A stretch of DNA of 23,741 nucleotides from Halobacteriovorax sp. Lineage in GTDB: Bacteria; Bdellovibrionota; Bacteriovoracia; Bacteriovoracales; Bacteriovoracaceae. The DNA lies in the NCBI GenBank assembly GCA_002686115.1, contig NZAF01000133.1, positions 1 through 23,741 on the forward strand. The letters are read 5' to 3'. Every line of letters starts with the position of its first letter. Positions within the stretch are counted from its first letter, which is position 1. The notes under the pieces were generated by a model. That model did no database searches and had not been told where the DNA came from. It was given only the letters and a program-made list of their open reading frames with translations. Below are positions 1 to 7,394 of this stretch, one piece after another. Made by a program: the position numbers and the translations under genes.

Positions 1-633
1 ATCTTTTAAAAATCTTTCTTCTTCATTAATGATATTTTTAAAAACTTCAAATGCTTTATCAATAGAATCGTTATAAGAAATCCCTACAACTAAATCGAGA
101 CGTCTTTTTCCATTCTTTGTGTAGTTTTTAAGAGGGACACCCCATAGACAACTATTAGGGCATGAAATGTATAAAGAGTCTCCTGTTTCAAGAATTGTCG
201 TAAGAAGATTAATCTCTTTTACTGTTCCACTGGTAGAGCCAAATTCGATAAAATGTCCTACCTTAAAAGGTCTAAGTATGATTAATACAAATCCTGCTGC
301 GACATTACTTAGTGTATCTTTAAGAGCTAAACCAATTGCTAAACCAGCTGTTCCTAGTACTGCTAAAATGCTCGAAGTGTTTACACCATAAATATCGAGA
401 ATAATGATTAGAGAAATTAGATAGATAAAAACTTTTAATGTCGTCGTAATAAGTGGTAGGGCAGTTTTATCAAATTGTTCAACTTTATTTAAACTTCTTT
501 TAATAAAGCCAATAATGATATTTGCAATGAAGTATGTCGCTACAATAACAATAAGTGTTAAAATGAGGTTTTCTCCAAGTGCTTGCATATTATCAGTATT
601 AGTATTAAACAGATTTTTCATCATTGATTTCAT
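1..633 (-). CDS. mscS: Small-conductance mechanosensitive channel MscS (3' end cut by window)
   Basis: The gene reads leftwards from ATG at 633 and leaves the window after 211 codons; E. coli MscS has 286 residues, so roughly the last quarter (the end of the cytoplasmic cage) is missing. Hydrophobic segments lie at about residues 22-44 and 62-82. The pore helix region, about 84-127, is rich in Gly and Ala and strongly resembles E. coli MscS (GTAGLAIGLALKDTLSN, then AAGFVLIILRPFKVG), followed by the beta domain and a CPNSS version of the usual IPN motif. MscS opens under membrane tension to release solutes on hypo-osmotic shock. The start is preceded by AAGGA about 6 nt upstream; the ATG at 637 ends after ten codons and is not used. 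The gene follows the 265-residue MscS paralog by 12 nt and is the third gene of the minus-strand operon. Family assignment is very secure. Confidence 0.95.
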   Translation of the reverse strand, partial: MKSMMKNLFNTNTDNMQALGENLILTLIVIVATYFIANIIIGFIKRSLNKVEQFDKTALPLITTTLKVFIYLISLIIILDIYGVNTSSILAVLGTAGLAIGLALKDTLSNVAAGFVLIILRPFKVGHFIEFGSTSGTVKEINLLTTILETGDSLYISCPNSCLWGVPLKNYTKNGKRRLDLVVGISYNDSIDKAFEVFKNIINEEERFLKD

Positions 634-645
634 TCATCTTCCTTT

Positions 646-1443
646 TTAGATATTTGAAGGCCTTTGGATACCTTCTTCATTCAATAATTTATTACCGCGG
701 GTTACAATATCACTTTGTAATGATTTTTCAAACTTTACATCTAAGACATAGCTTTTAACTGTTGCTTTAATGACAAAATTATTCGATGCAGAAACTTCCT
801 CAAAGACGATCGCCACCGGCTTTTCTAAAAAAACATATCGACTTGTAATCACAACTTCATGGAGTAATTTTTTTACTTTAGAGAGGTCTTCTTTGACAGA
901 GATATAAAAACTTGTCGTTACCATCATATCAAGCTCCCCACTGTTGCCACTTGCAACAACATCTGAGAGAAATTTTGAATTTGGAATTGTGACGAGGTCG
1001 TCATTTAGAGTTTGTAGTCTAACAGACCTGAGCCCAATAGACTTGATCTCGCCATATTGGTCTCCAAACGATACTCTATCACCAACTTGAAAAGGCTTAT
1101 CAAATAATAAAATAAATCCAGCTATAATTGATTCTACAATCTCTTTGAGGGCAAAACCAATGGCCACGGCAGCAGAACCACCCATTGTGACAAGAACTTC
1201 TTTAGTTGGCTTAAAGACAATGTAAAAAAGAGTAATCGTTCCAACAAGGTAAAGGATAAAGGAGATAATTGTTGTTAATTGCAGGATAAAAAGTCTTTTT
1301 CCAGTGAACTTTTCTTGAATCTTTTCAGACCATAGATTCAAGAGTTTTGAAAAAATAATAATAGCACTTAATCCTACTAAGAAATAAACAATCTTATCTA
1401 GTCTTAAGAAATCAAATATAAGCGATGTTGTACTAGTTTCCAT
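646..1443 (-). CDS. MscS-family mechanosensitive ion channel, ATPase-linked paralog
   Basis: A 265-residue MscS-family protein. Hydrophobic helices lie at about 17-34 and 52-76, and the pore-lining helix at about 84-115 contains MGGSAAVAIGFALKE and ends in FDKPFQVGDRV. The beta domain follows, with the conserved TIPNS at about 152-156. The C-terminal cage domain is complete and slightly short. Compared with classical MscS, the helix after the pore carries more acidic residues (KEIVES). The first 11 nt overlap the end of the 1022-residue ATPase gene, and the classical mscS begins 12 nt downstream, so the three are almost certainly co-transcribed and the first two probably translationally coupled. 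I infer a channel whose assembly or gating may depend on the ATPase. Being an MscS-type channel is secure; the partnership is inference from gene order. Confidence 0.93.
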   Translation of the reverse strand: METSTTSLIFDFLRLDKIVYFLVGLSAIIIFSKLLNLWSEKIQEKFTGKRLFILQLTTIISFILYLVGTITLFYIVFKPTKEVLVTMGGSAAVAIGFALKEIVESIIAGFILLFDKPFQVGDRVSFGDQYGEIKSIGLRSVRLQTLNDDLVTIPNSKFLSDVVASGNSGELDMMVTTSFYISVKEDLSKVKKLLHEVVITSRYVFLEKPVAIVFEEVSASNNFVIKATVKSYVLDVKFEKSLQSDIVTRGNKLLNEEGIQRPSNI

Positions 1444-4400
1444 ATAAGTAATTCTTTGACCTTAAATATTTTATCATTTGGTTTTGTGTGTAAATATCAA
1501 CCATGTATCTTCTTCTTTCGTCACGGTAGAGTAGTTTTAATTCGAGGGCCATTTTTATAGCGTTTCTAACAACTCCTTCGCTAAGGTTTGTTGTTGTCTC
1601 TATTTCTTTTGATGAGAGATTTTCGTGTTTTATAATATGTGCCATTGTAAAAAGAAAATCGTCACTAAGTTCTGAAAGATTGTTAATATCTTTATACTTA
1701 GGAAGATTCACACTAAGAGTTTTTACATTCTTTCTCGATAAAGCACTTAGCCATAAGAATAATGCCATTCTTGGGTTACCACTAGACATCTCCCACAGCA
1801 ATTTAAAAAATTTAGACTCTACTGTTGCATAACGGTCAATCTCGTCTTGAGACCTTGTGGCATTGATTAGAGTATCATAAGAGAGTTTAAATTCTGCGCA
1901 AGCATGTCTCTTTAAAATAAGGTCTTTTATTTTGACATCACTCCAGCCTCTAAGTTCATAAACATTTCTAAAGAATTGGTTTTTTCCAAATGCTCTATCT
2001 AAGTAAAGCCAGCTATATTTATTAAATGATAAGACCCAGAAAATATTGTTAGTATTAAAGTTAATAATATTGATAAGGGCGTAATAAGCTTCAAAACCTC
2101 TCTCTTTTGAAAGAAAGACATTTTGCGCTTCATCTAAGTAGATGATGACTTTATTTTCAAGTGATTGATCATAGTCATATATTGTACTCTTAAGACTTTC
2201 GCTTGAATCCATCTCAAAGAGATCCTTCATAAACTTATGAAGGTCATCTTCAGTTATTACTTTAGATGGAACTTTTTTAAATATTGTCTCTACTTTAGAA
2301 TTTTCATTTTTTTCATAGGTGGTGAGTACTTGCTTTATAAGTGTTGTCTTTCCAATCCCTTTATCTCCATAAACGACTAAGGAGTGTTCTTCCGATTCTT
2401 CTCTCAGCCACTCATCAATATCTAGCTTCATGTTCTTATAAATTTTTTCATCTGAAACAATGAACTGTCCTGCCGAGAGGTCTATCTCTCCAGAGAAGTT
2501 TTCTTGATATTCTTCTGGGATAGACATTTTGGAGCCATTAGGGGCATCTATATTGGCTAATTGCTTCTTAAAAATATTTGCAGATATTTTCTTAGATATT
2601 TCAAGATTCTCGGTTAATTGAATTAACAAATCAAAGATAGATAAAAGAGCAATTGAAATAAGATGTAAAAAGGGAACATATTTATTTGGCAGAAGCTTAG
2701 AAGTATTCTGGATTTTATCAACAATCATTCCTGAAAAGTTTCTCTCTAGGTATGAAAGTAATTCGTCTTTCCAGTTAAAAGCAGCCTTGCCAATACGGTG
2801 GAATGAAAGAATTAACACACAAAAGTTAATAATAGTGTAAATGAAGACTTTACCTGCCGTACCTTCAATGAAAATCATGATAATGGTGTATGATAGGTAA
2901 ACATTTGCTAGGTACTCTGAAGTCTGATTTGCACGCTTTTTAAACTGGTAGAAGTTACTGAGGTCTAAGCGAGAGAGTTTACCAAGTGTGATAACAACAA
3001 GTGATTTAATGATTTTATAAGTAAAGTAAATCGTGGCAAATTTCGAAAGTATTAGAACATCTTGAGGAAGTTCTGAGTCCATAGTGAATTTACAAATAAT
3101 AAGCCATACAATGGAATGAAAATTTTCTTTGTATTTATTCCATACAGATATCGCACTTTTGATGATCTTATTGCGATGGTACTTGGCAACTAATGTCGAG
3201 AATAGGCGATCAATAAAATTATAACTGTGTTCAATAAAGTAATGTAATAAAAATAGTATAAAGACAAAGACAATGACCTTAAAGACATCAATGCTTATTT
3301 TCTTTAGGCCATCTTTGTCAGAGATATAATTTTCTCTAATATAGATAAATTTCGTATACAAAAACGTGATAACTTTTTGAGGTGATGAACTTATTTCTTC
3401 AGCTAACGAAATGTAGAATGACTTCTTGCGGAATTGTTCAAAAAGAAATGAATTAGGCATCATTAAGAATATTCTACTTCTAAGAGCGTTTGCTTGTGAT
3501 AGCAATGTCGTTTGAAGTCTTATTTCGTATTTCTTTTTGCTTGATATGTCTTTAATGATTTCTCTTTTCTTTTCGATGTTTTCATTAGAAAGACTTTCTA
3601 TTTCTTTTACAATTGGTCTTAATTCTTCTTCTACATTATTCTTTGGTACCTTCAGCTCATCAGGGAAATTAATTAATGGTGATGACTTTATCAAGTGTTT
3701 AAAATTTAAACCAATAACCTCTTTCCAAATTGATTGCACAATAAAGAAGTTCTTAGATAGGTTATCCTCTTGAGGGTTCTTAGATACACTCAGGGAAATC
3801 TCTTTTAGAAGTTTAGACTTCTTTTCAAAAACTTCAATTGATTGCTCTAGTTTTTCACTATAACGAAGTCCTACATTTATGATTTCAAGCTTATTTTTTT
3901 TGAGATTGTTTTTTAATATTAGAAGTTCTTTCTTCGTTGAATTAATTTCACTAAGAACTTGCTCATCACTTTCAGTAGTGCTCTTTGTAATGTCTTTCTT
4001 TACTTCTTCTGCTTCTTTTTTTTCTGATTCAATTCTCAACTTCATATCAGGTAGTGCCTGAGAGGAGTCAAGGTTAGATTTGATGAAATTATTTAATTCT
4101 TCGTTTTTTGAAATAAGTTCAATCTTTAAATTGATGAGTTTCTTAGATGAATTGTGAAATTGGTCACTTTGCTTAGTGAGATTTAATTTCTGAAGGCAAG
4201 ACCAAATGATTTTGTGCTCGTCAGCAATACCGTTATCTTTATCTCTTTTCTCTTGAAGCTCTTCAATGACTTTCTTCGTTTTTTCAAGAGTAAAGTCATG
4301 GCCAAATATTAATGTGGAAGATAATTTACTCTTTTCACTACCGCTTAATATTGAATTAATTTCTTTGGATTGAGTTTGGATCGTTTCTAGGGCTTTGCCG

Positions 4401-4501
4401 TAATCCTCAAGTACTTCATTTTTTTTACACTCCATAGCAGGTGTAGAAAAATTAAGGCTCATAAAGACAAATATGATTGCTCTTATGACTTTAAATGACA
4501 T
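1433..4501 (-). CDS. Membrane-anchored coiled-coil P-loop (AAA/STAND-like) ATPase, MscS-associated
   Basis: A 1022-residue protein I cannot assign to a named family. Visible layout: signal peptide about 1-22 ending at STPA; a Lys/Glu-rich coiled-coil segment about 25-340, presumably periplasmic; hydrophobic helices about 404-424, 481-507, 532-569 and 608-628; then a cytoplasmic nucleotide-binding domain with Walker A GDKGIGKTT at 712-720, Walker B VIIYLDEAQ at 785-793, a sensor-1-like FWVLSFN near 821 and a GNPR near 908 like the sensor-2 motif of Cdc6/STAND-type ATPases; last, a winged-helix-like end about 945-1000. The long periplasmic coiled coil followed by many membrane helices recalls the N-terminal part of large MscK-type channels, but the channel core is absent and an overlapping downstream gene encodes an MscS channel instead. 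Start ATG has AAGGAA about 8 nt upstream. First gene of its operon. ATPase fold secure; role unknown. Confidence 0.85.
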   Translation of the reverse strand: MSFKVIRAIIFVFMSLNFSTPAMECKKNEVLEDYGKALETIQTQSKEINSILSGSEKSKLSSTLIFGHDFTLEKTKKVIEELQEKRDKDNGIADEHKIIWSCLQKLNLTKQSDQFHNSSKKLINLKIELISKNEELNNFIKSNLDSSQALPDMKLRIESEKKEAEEVKKDITKSTTESDEQVLSEINSTKKELLILKNNLKKNKLEIINVGLRYSEKLEQSIEVFEKKSKLLKEISLSVSKNPQEDNLSKNFFIVQSIWKEVIGLNFKHLIKSSPLINFPDELKVPKNNVEEELRPIVKEIESLSNENIEKKREIIKDISSKKKYEIRLQTTLLSQANALRSRIFLMMPNSFLFEQFRKKSFYISLAEEISSSPQKVITFLYTKFIYIRENYISDKDGLKKISIDVFKVIVFVFILFLLHYFIEHSYNFIDRLFSTLVAKYHRNKIIKSAISVWNKYKENFHSIVWLIICKFTMDSELPQDVLILSKFATIYFTYKIIKSLVVITLGKLSRLDLSNFYQFKKRANQTSEYLANVYLSYTIIMIFIEGTAGKVFIYTIINFCVLILSFHRIGKAAFNWKDELLSYLERNFSGMIVDKIQNTSKLLPNKYVPFLHLISIALLSIFDLLIQLTENLEISKKISANIFKKQLANIDAPNGSKMSIPEEYQENFSGEIDLSAGQFIVSDEKIYKNMKLDIDEWLREESEEHSLVVYGDKGIGKTTLIKQVLTTYEKNENSKVETIFKKVPSKVITEDDLHKFMKDLFEMDSSESLKSTIYDYDQSLENKVIIYLDEAQNVFLSKERGFEAYYALINIINFNTNNIFWVLSFNKYSWLYLDRAFGKNQFFRNVYELRGWSDVKIKDLILKRHACAEFKLSYDTLINATRSQDEIDRYATVESKFFKLLWEMSSGNPRMALFLWLSALSRKNVKTLSVNLPKYKDINNLSELSDDFLFTMAHIIKHENLSSKEIETTTNLSEGVVRNAIKMALELKLLYRDERRRYMVDIYTQNQMIKYLRSKNYLYGN

Positions 4502-4650
4502 TTACCGTTTCCTTCTTTTATATTTTTTTTAATATAGCTCGAAGTGTTATAAGACGTCATCGTTTTTCTGAATTGAGCATGAAATATGCAAGAAATTCTT
4601 TCATATATATAAAGATGGAGATATTATTATGAAAACAATGCAGAGAAGTT
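4502..4650. promoter_or_regulatory. Divergent intergenic region between ATPase-mscS and corA-like operons
   Basis: 149 nt separate two divergent starts, so promoters for both operons must lie here. The stretch is very AT-rich. On the plus strand TTGAGC (4573-4578) could serve as a -35 element ahead of the TATA-like run at 4602-4612, but the spacing is longer than usual. On the minus strand TATATT- and TATAAC-like hexamers lie at about 4530-4552. A short inverted repeat GCAT-gaaat-ATGC sits at 4577-4589. None of these is strong enough to name a definite promoter. Confidence 0.4.
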
Positions 4651-4682
4651 ATGAAAATTACAGAAATCATACAAGAATTTAA
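4629..4682 (+). CDS. Possible 17-codon leader ORF overlapping the start of the corA-like gene
   Basis: ATG at 4629 is preceded by GGAG at 4617-4620 with 8 nt spacing, a better ribosome site than that of the corA-like gene itself. The frame runs 17 codons (MKTMQRSYENYRNHTRI) and stops with TAA at 4680-4682, inside the corA-like gene, whose ATG is at 4651 in another frame. Translation of this ORF would pass over the downstream start. Salmonella corA is known to be preceded by a regulatory leader ORF (corL), so a similar arrangement is conceivable here, but chance is a real alternative for so short a frame. Confidence 0.35.
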   Translation: MKTMQRSYENYRNHTRI

Positions 4683-5532
4683 CCCCCTTTACTTAAATGA
4701 CTTAAAAAATGAGATGCATCATTCGATTTTTATTAATGAAGCATCATATAAAATTCTAATTCTAAGAGGACTTAATATCACAGATGATGGTCTTGGATAT
4801 TTATCTAGTGGTTTTGTAATAAATAACGATAAGCATATTTATAAGTTTGATAGAGAAGGGGACTGTTTAGATAAAAGCGATATACCTTTTTCTGAGTTAT
4901 ATAAACTTCTATCTCCCATTTTTGAACGTAATGATAAGATTGTGATGCATTACATAGACGAGATTGATAAGTTAGAAGATGTTTTATTTGGAAGAAAATC
5001 AACTCGTATTTTTATGGACGTTTGGTTTGATTTAAAAAAAGACCTTACTCGCATGGATCGATACTTTGAAAGAAGTTTAAAAGTCATCGGCCAACTTCAT
5101 AAGGAATTTTCTAAGGTGGATGATTTTCAAAAAGTCGAATTTGCAGATCTCATGAGCGCTGTAAGCCATCTTCAACAAAGCTTAAAAAACCAAATTTCTA
5201 GACTTGATGCACTTTATAATTATTTCGCATCGATAAAAAATGATAAGCTTAATAATAACCTTTATCTTTTGACCGTTTTATCTGCTGTTTTCTTACCATT
5301 AAATCTCATTGTTGGTTTCTTTGGTATGAATACAGAGAACTTACTTTTTAAAGATAATCCTATGGGTACTCAGTATGTTATATGGATTGTTTCAGGTTCA
5401 TTCTTACTGACACTCTTTGGCTTACCACTTATACGAATTATTGATCACCGGATACTTAAGATCTTCTTAGGTCGCTACAATATGTATAATAAAATCTCAG
5501 GTAAAATAGACCGTCTTTTTAAATTAGATTAA
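4651..5532 (+). CDS. CorA-family divalent metal (Mg2+) transporter
   Basis: A 293-residue CorA-family protein, slightly shorter than E. coli CorA (316). A divergent soluble N-terminal domain (1-100) leads into the long charged stalk helices (about 100-200), then two C-terminal membrane helices at about 204-224 and 240-262. The family signature GMN lies at 225-227 (GFFGMNTEN) directly after the first helix, as expected for the pore mouth. The cytoplasmic tail after the second helix is long (about 30 residues) and basic. CorA proteins form pentameric channels for Mg2+ or related ions; the exact ion cannot be read from the sequence. ATG 4651 is the only possible start near the N-terminus, because an in-frame stop lies at 4630; its ribosome site (AGAGAAG just upstream) is weak. 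A third MscS-family gene follows after 13 nt, so the two form an operon. Confidence 0.92.
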   Translation: MKITEIIQEFNPLYLNDLKNEMHHSIFINEASYKILILRGLNITDDGLGYLSSGFVINNDKHIYKFDREGDCLDKSDIPFSELYKLLSPIFERNDKIVMHYIDEIDKLEDVLFGRKSTRIFMDVWFDLKKDLTRMDRYFERSLKVIGQLHKEFSKVDDFQKVEFADLMSAVSHLQQSLKNQISRLDALYNYFASIKNDKLNNNLYLLTVLSAVFLPLNLIVGFFGMNTENLLFKDNPMGTQYVIWIVSGSFLLTLFGLPLIRIIDHRILKIFLGRYNMYNKISGKIDRLFKLD

Positions 5533-5545
5533 TTCAAGAGCTTTC

Positions 5546-6388
5546 ATGGAAAATACAATTAAACTTATCATTTCAGAATTACAGAATAGAGATAATCTAA
5601 AGATTATCATGCTTTCACTTTTAATTTTTGGTATTTCACTAATATTTAAAAGTTTGTCTGCAAAGTCATTGAAGAAGAATGATGATTTAAATGCACTAGA
5701 AAAACTCTCATTTAAAAGATCCCTAAATCTCTATGCAAACTTGATAACTTTTACCTTAATCGCATTCTTATGGTTTTCTCAAATTCAATCATTCTTTGTT
5801 TCTATTGTCGCGGTTGCGGCTGCATTAGTTATAGCGACAAAAGAGCTTATTATGTCAGTTATGGGTGGTATTTCAATAAAGCTTAATGGACATTTTAAAG
5901 TTGGTGATCGAATTGAGGTTGATACAATTCGAGGCTTTGTTGTTGAGAAGAGACTAATGGTGACTAAAATTTTAGAGATTGGACCTGATAAATACTCTCA
6001 GCAAACAACGGGAAATTTAATCACTGTGCCAAATAGTATTATTTTGAGTCAGTCAGTGGTGAATCAATCCTACTTTAGCGATTACAGTATAAAGTCTTAT
6101 AGCTTTAAGCTTATAGAAGGTAAGAGCTTTGTAGAGCTTGAAGAGAATCTTTTAAAGTGGGCCAATGAAGTTTGCTCACCATATTTAAAGGATGCTGCCA
6201 AAACTATTGGAAGATTCTGTAATAGGGAAGGTCTATTAATTCCTATGATAGAGCCAAGAGTAAAAATCGTTAGAAATGATGATAAGGATTTTGAAATTCT
6301 CTTAAAAATGCCTGTAAAGAATGAGGCCATTGGTGATGTTGAACAAGACCTCAATAGACGTTTCATTGCACTATCTGAATCTAAATAA
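5546..6388 (+). CDS. MscS-family mechanosensitive ion channel (third paralog)
   Basis: A 280-residue MscS-family protein. Hydrophobic helices lie at about 18-35 and 60-78, and a pore-like helix at about 82-112 contains AVAAALVIATKELIMSVM followed by a second short helix and FKVGDRIEV at about 117-125. The beta domain has the conserved TVPNS (160-164). The segment between FKVG and TVPN is extended by several residues compared with the two minus-strand paralogs, and the pore helix has fewer Gly-Ala pairs than classical MscS, so conductance or gating may differ. It follows the corA-like gene by 13 nt with only a weak AAGAG ribosome site, consistent with coupled expression. Its last 8 nt overlap the end of the convergent deacylase gene. 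Family is secure, the stimulus is not known. Confidence 0.92.
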   Translation: MENTIKLIISELQNRDNLKIIMLSLLIFGISLIFKSLSAKSLKKNDDLNALEKLSFKRSLNLYANLITFTLIAFLWFSQIQSFFVSIVAVAAALVIATKELIMSVMGGISIKLNGHFKVGDRIEVDTIRGFVVEKRLMVTKILEIGPDKYSQQTTGNLITVPNSIILSQSVVNQSYFSDYSIKSYSFKLIEGKSFVELEENLLKWANEVCSPYLKDAAKTIGRFCNREGLLIPMIEPRVKIVRNDDKDFEILLKMPVKNEAIGDVEQDLNRRFIALSESK

Positions 6389-7394
6389 CATCAACAATAT
6401 TATTTTTAAGTTTTGTTTTTGCATTACCATGAGAAGTTGCAATATGGATCATGGCATCTCCCTTATTAACTAGTGGGATTTCGCTTAGACCAACAATAAC
6501 TCCAGCTTCTTTTGAATATACATTATAAGGATTTTCTCCAAATGGATCAGAAACCACAGCAAGTAACTCTTTTGCTTCTACATGCTCACCAGGCTTTTTA
6601 AGAATTCTAAAAGATCCGCTATGAGGAGCTCTCACCCAGTAACTTGATTGGGCGATGAAAGGGAGATTCTTAACTGTTTTATTTTCATAAGTCTTAAGCA
6701 TTCCGATATCTTTCATTACTGAGAGGCATCCGTTTAACCCCGCTTTGACAATTTTATCTTGAAATCTTAAGGCCTCTCCACCTTCAAATAAAAGAAAGTT
6801 AACTTTTTTCTTTCTTGCTGCCTCTCTGAGAGACCCATCTCTTAATTTTGAGTTAATGATGACGGGAGCTCCAAAGCTTAGCGCCATTTTCTTTGTTTGA
6901 TGATCATCGATACAAGCTCTAATTTGAGGTAAGTTCGTTCGATGAATGGCCCCAGTGTGTAAGTCTATTCCATGAGTACATTTAGAAACAATCTCTTTCA
7001 TAAAGACATTCGCTATTTGTGAGCCTAGAGAACCATTTCTAGTACCTGGAAAACAACGATTTAAATCTTTTCTGTCTGGAAGGTAACGAGACTTATTATA
7101 GAACCCAAAAAGATTAACGACAGGAATAAGTATTAAAGTTCCTTTAAGGGACTTTTTCTTTATGCGCTGGCTAATTCTTTTGATAATTTCAGTGCCGTTT
7201 ATTTCATCTCCATGAATAGCAGCGCTTATAAACATTATAGGTCCATCTTCAAGACCTCGAATAACCTCTATCGGTATATTAATTTTTGTATAGTCATAAA
7301 GAGAAGCGATCTCAAGTTTTACTCGCTTTCTTTCTCCTTTTAAAATGATCTGGTTTCCAATTTTAAATTTCGCTGGATTGACTTTCTTTTTCAT
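6381..7394 (-). CDS. Succinylglutamate desuccinylase/aspartoacylase-family zinc deacylase, copy 1
   Basis: A 337-residue M14-like zinc hydrolase. The zinc ligands are visible as H61 and E64 in AIHGDEING and H146 in DLHTG; an Arg-containing DRKDLNR motif (107-113) and a probable catalytic Glu at 204 (LLFEGG) complete the active site. Residues about 250-320 look like the C-terminal barrel domain seen in AstE/AspA relatives. The family cleaves amide bonds of N-acyl amino acids or, in relatives, C-terminal residues of peptides; the substrate here is unknown. The gene overlaps the upstream RimK-type ligase gene by 4 nt (ATGA), so a ligase and a hydrolase of amide bonds are made together. The same pairing recurs at 13921-15885. 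Its 3' end overlaps a convergent mscS-like gene by 8 nt. No signal peptide, hence cytoplasmic. Confidence 0.92.
   Translation of the reverse strand: MKKKVNPAKFKIGNQIILKGERKRVKLEIASLYDYTKINIPIEVIRGLEDGPIMFISAAIHGDEINGTEIIKRISQRIKKKSLKGTLILIPVVNLFGFYNKSRYLPDRKDLNRCFPGTRNGSLGSQIANVFMKEIVSKCTHGIDLHTGAIHRTNLPQIRACIDDHQTKKMALSFGAPVIINSKLRDGSLREAARKKKVNFLLFEGGEALRFQDKIVKAGLNGCLSVMKDIGMLKTYENKTVKNLPFIAQSSYWVRAPHSGSFRILKKPGEHVEAKELLAVVSDPFGENPYNVYSKEAGVIVGLSEIPLVNKGDAMIHIATSHGNAKTKLKNNIVDVI

Noticed and set aside
3537..4061. Open frames on the plus strand opposite the coiled-coil part of the 1022-residue ATPase gene
   Set aside because: They are Ser/Phe-rich shadows of the Lys/Glu-rich coding strand, have no ribosome sites and no family resemblance.
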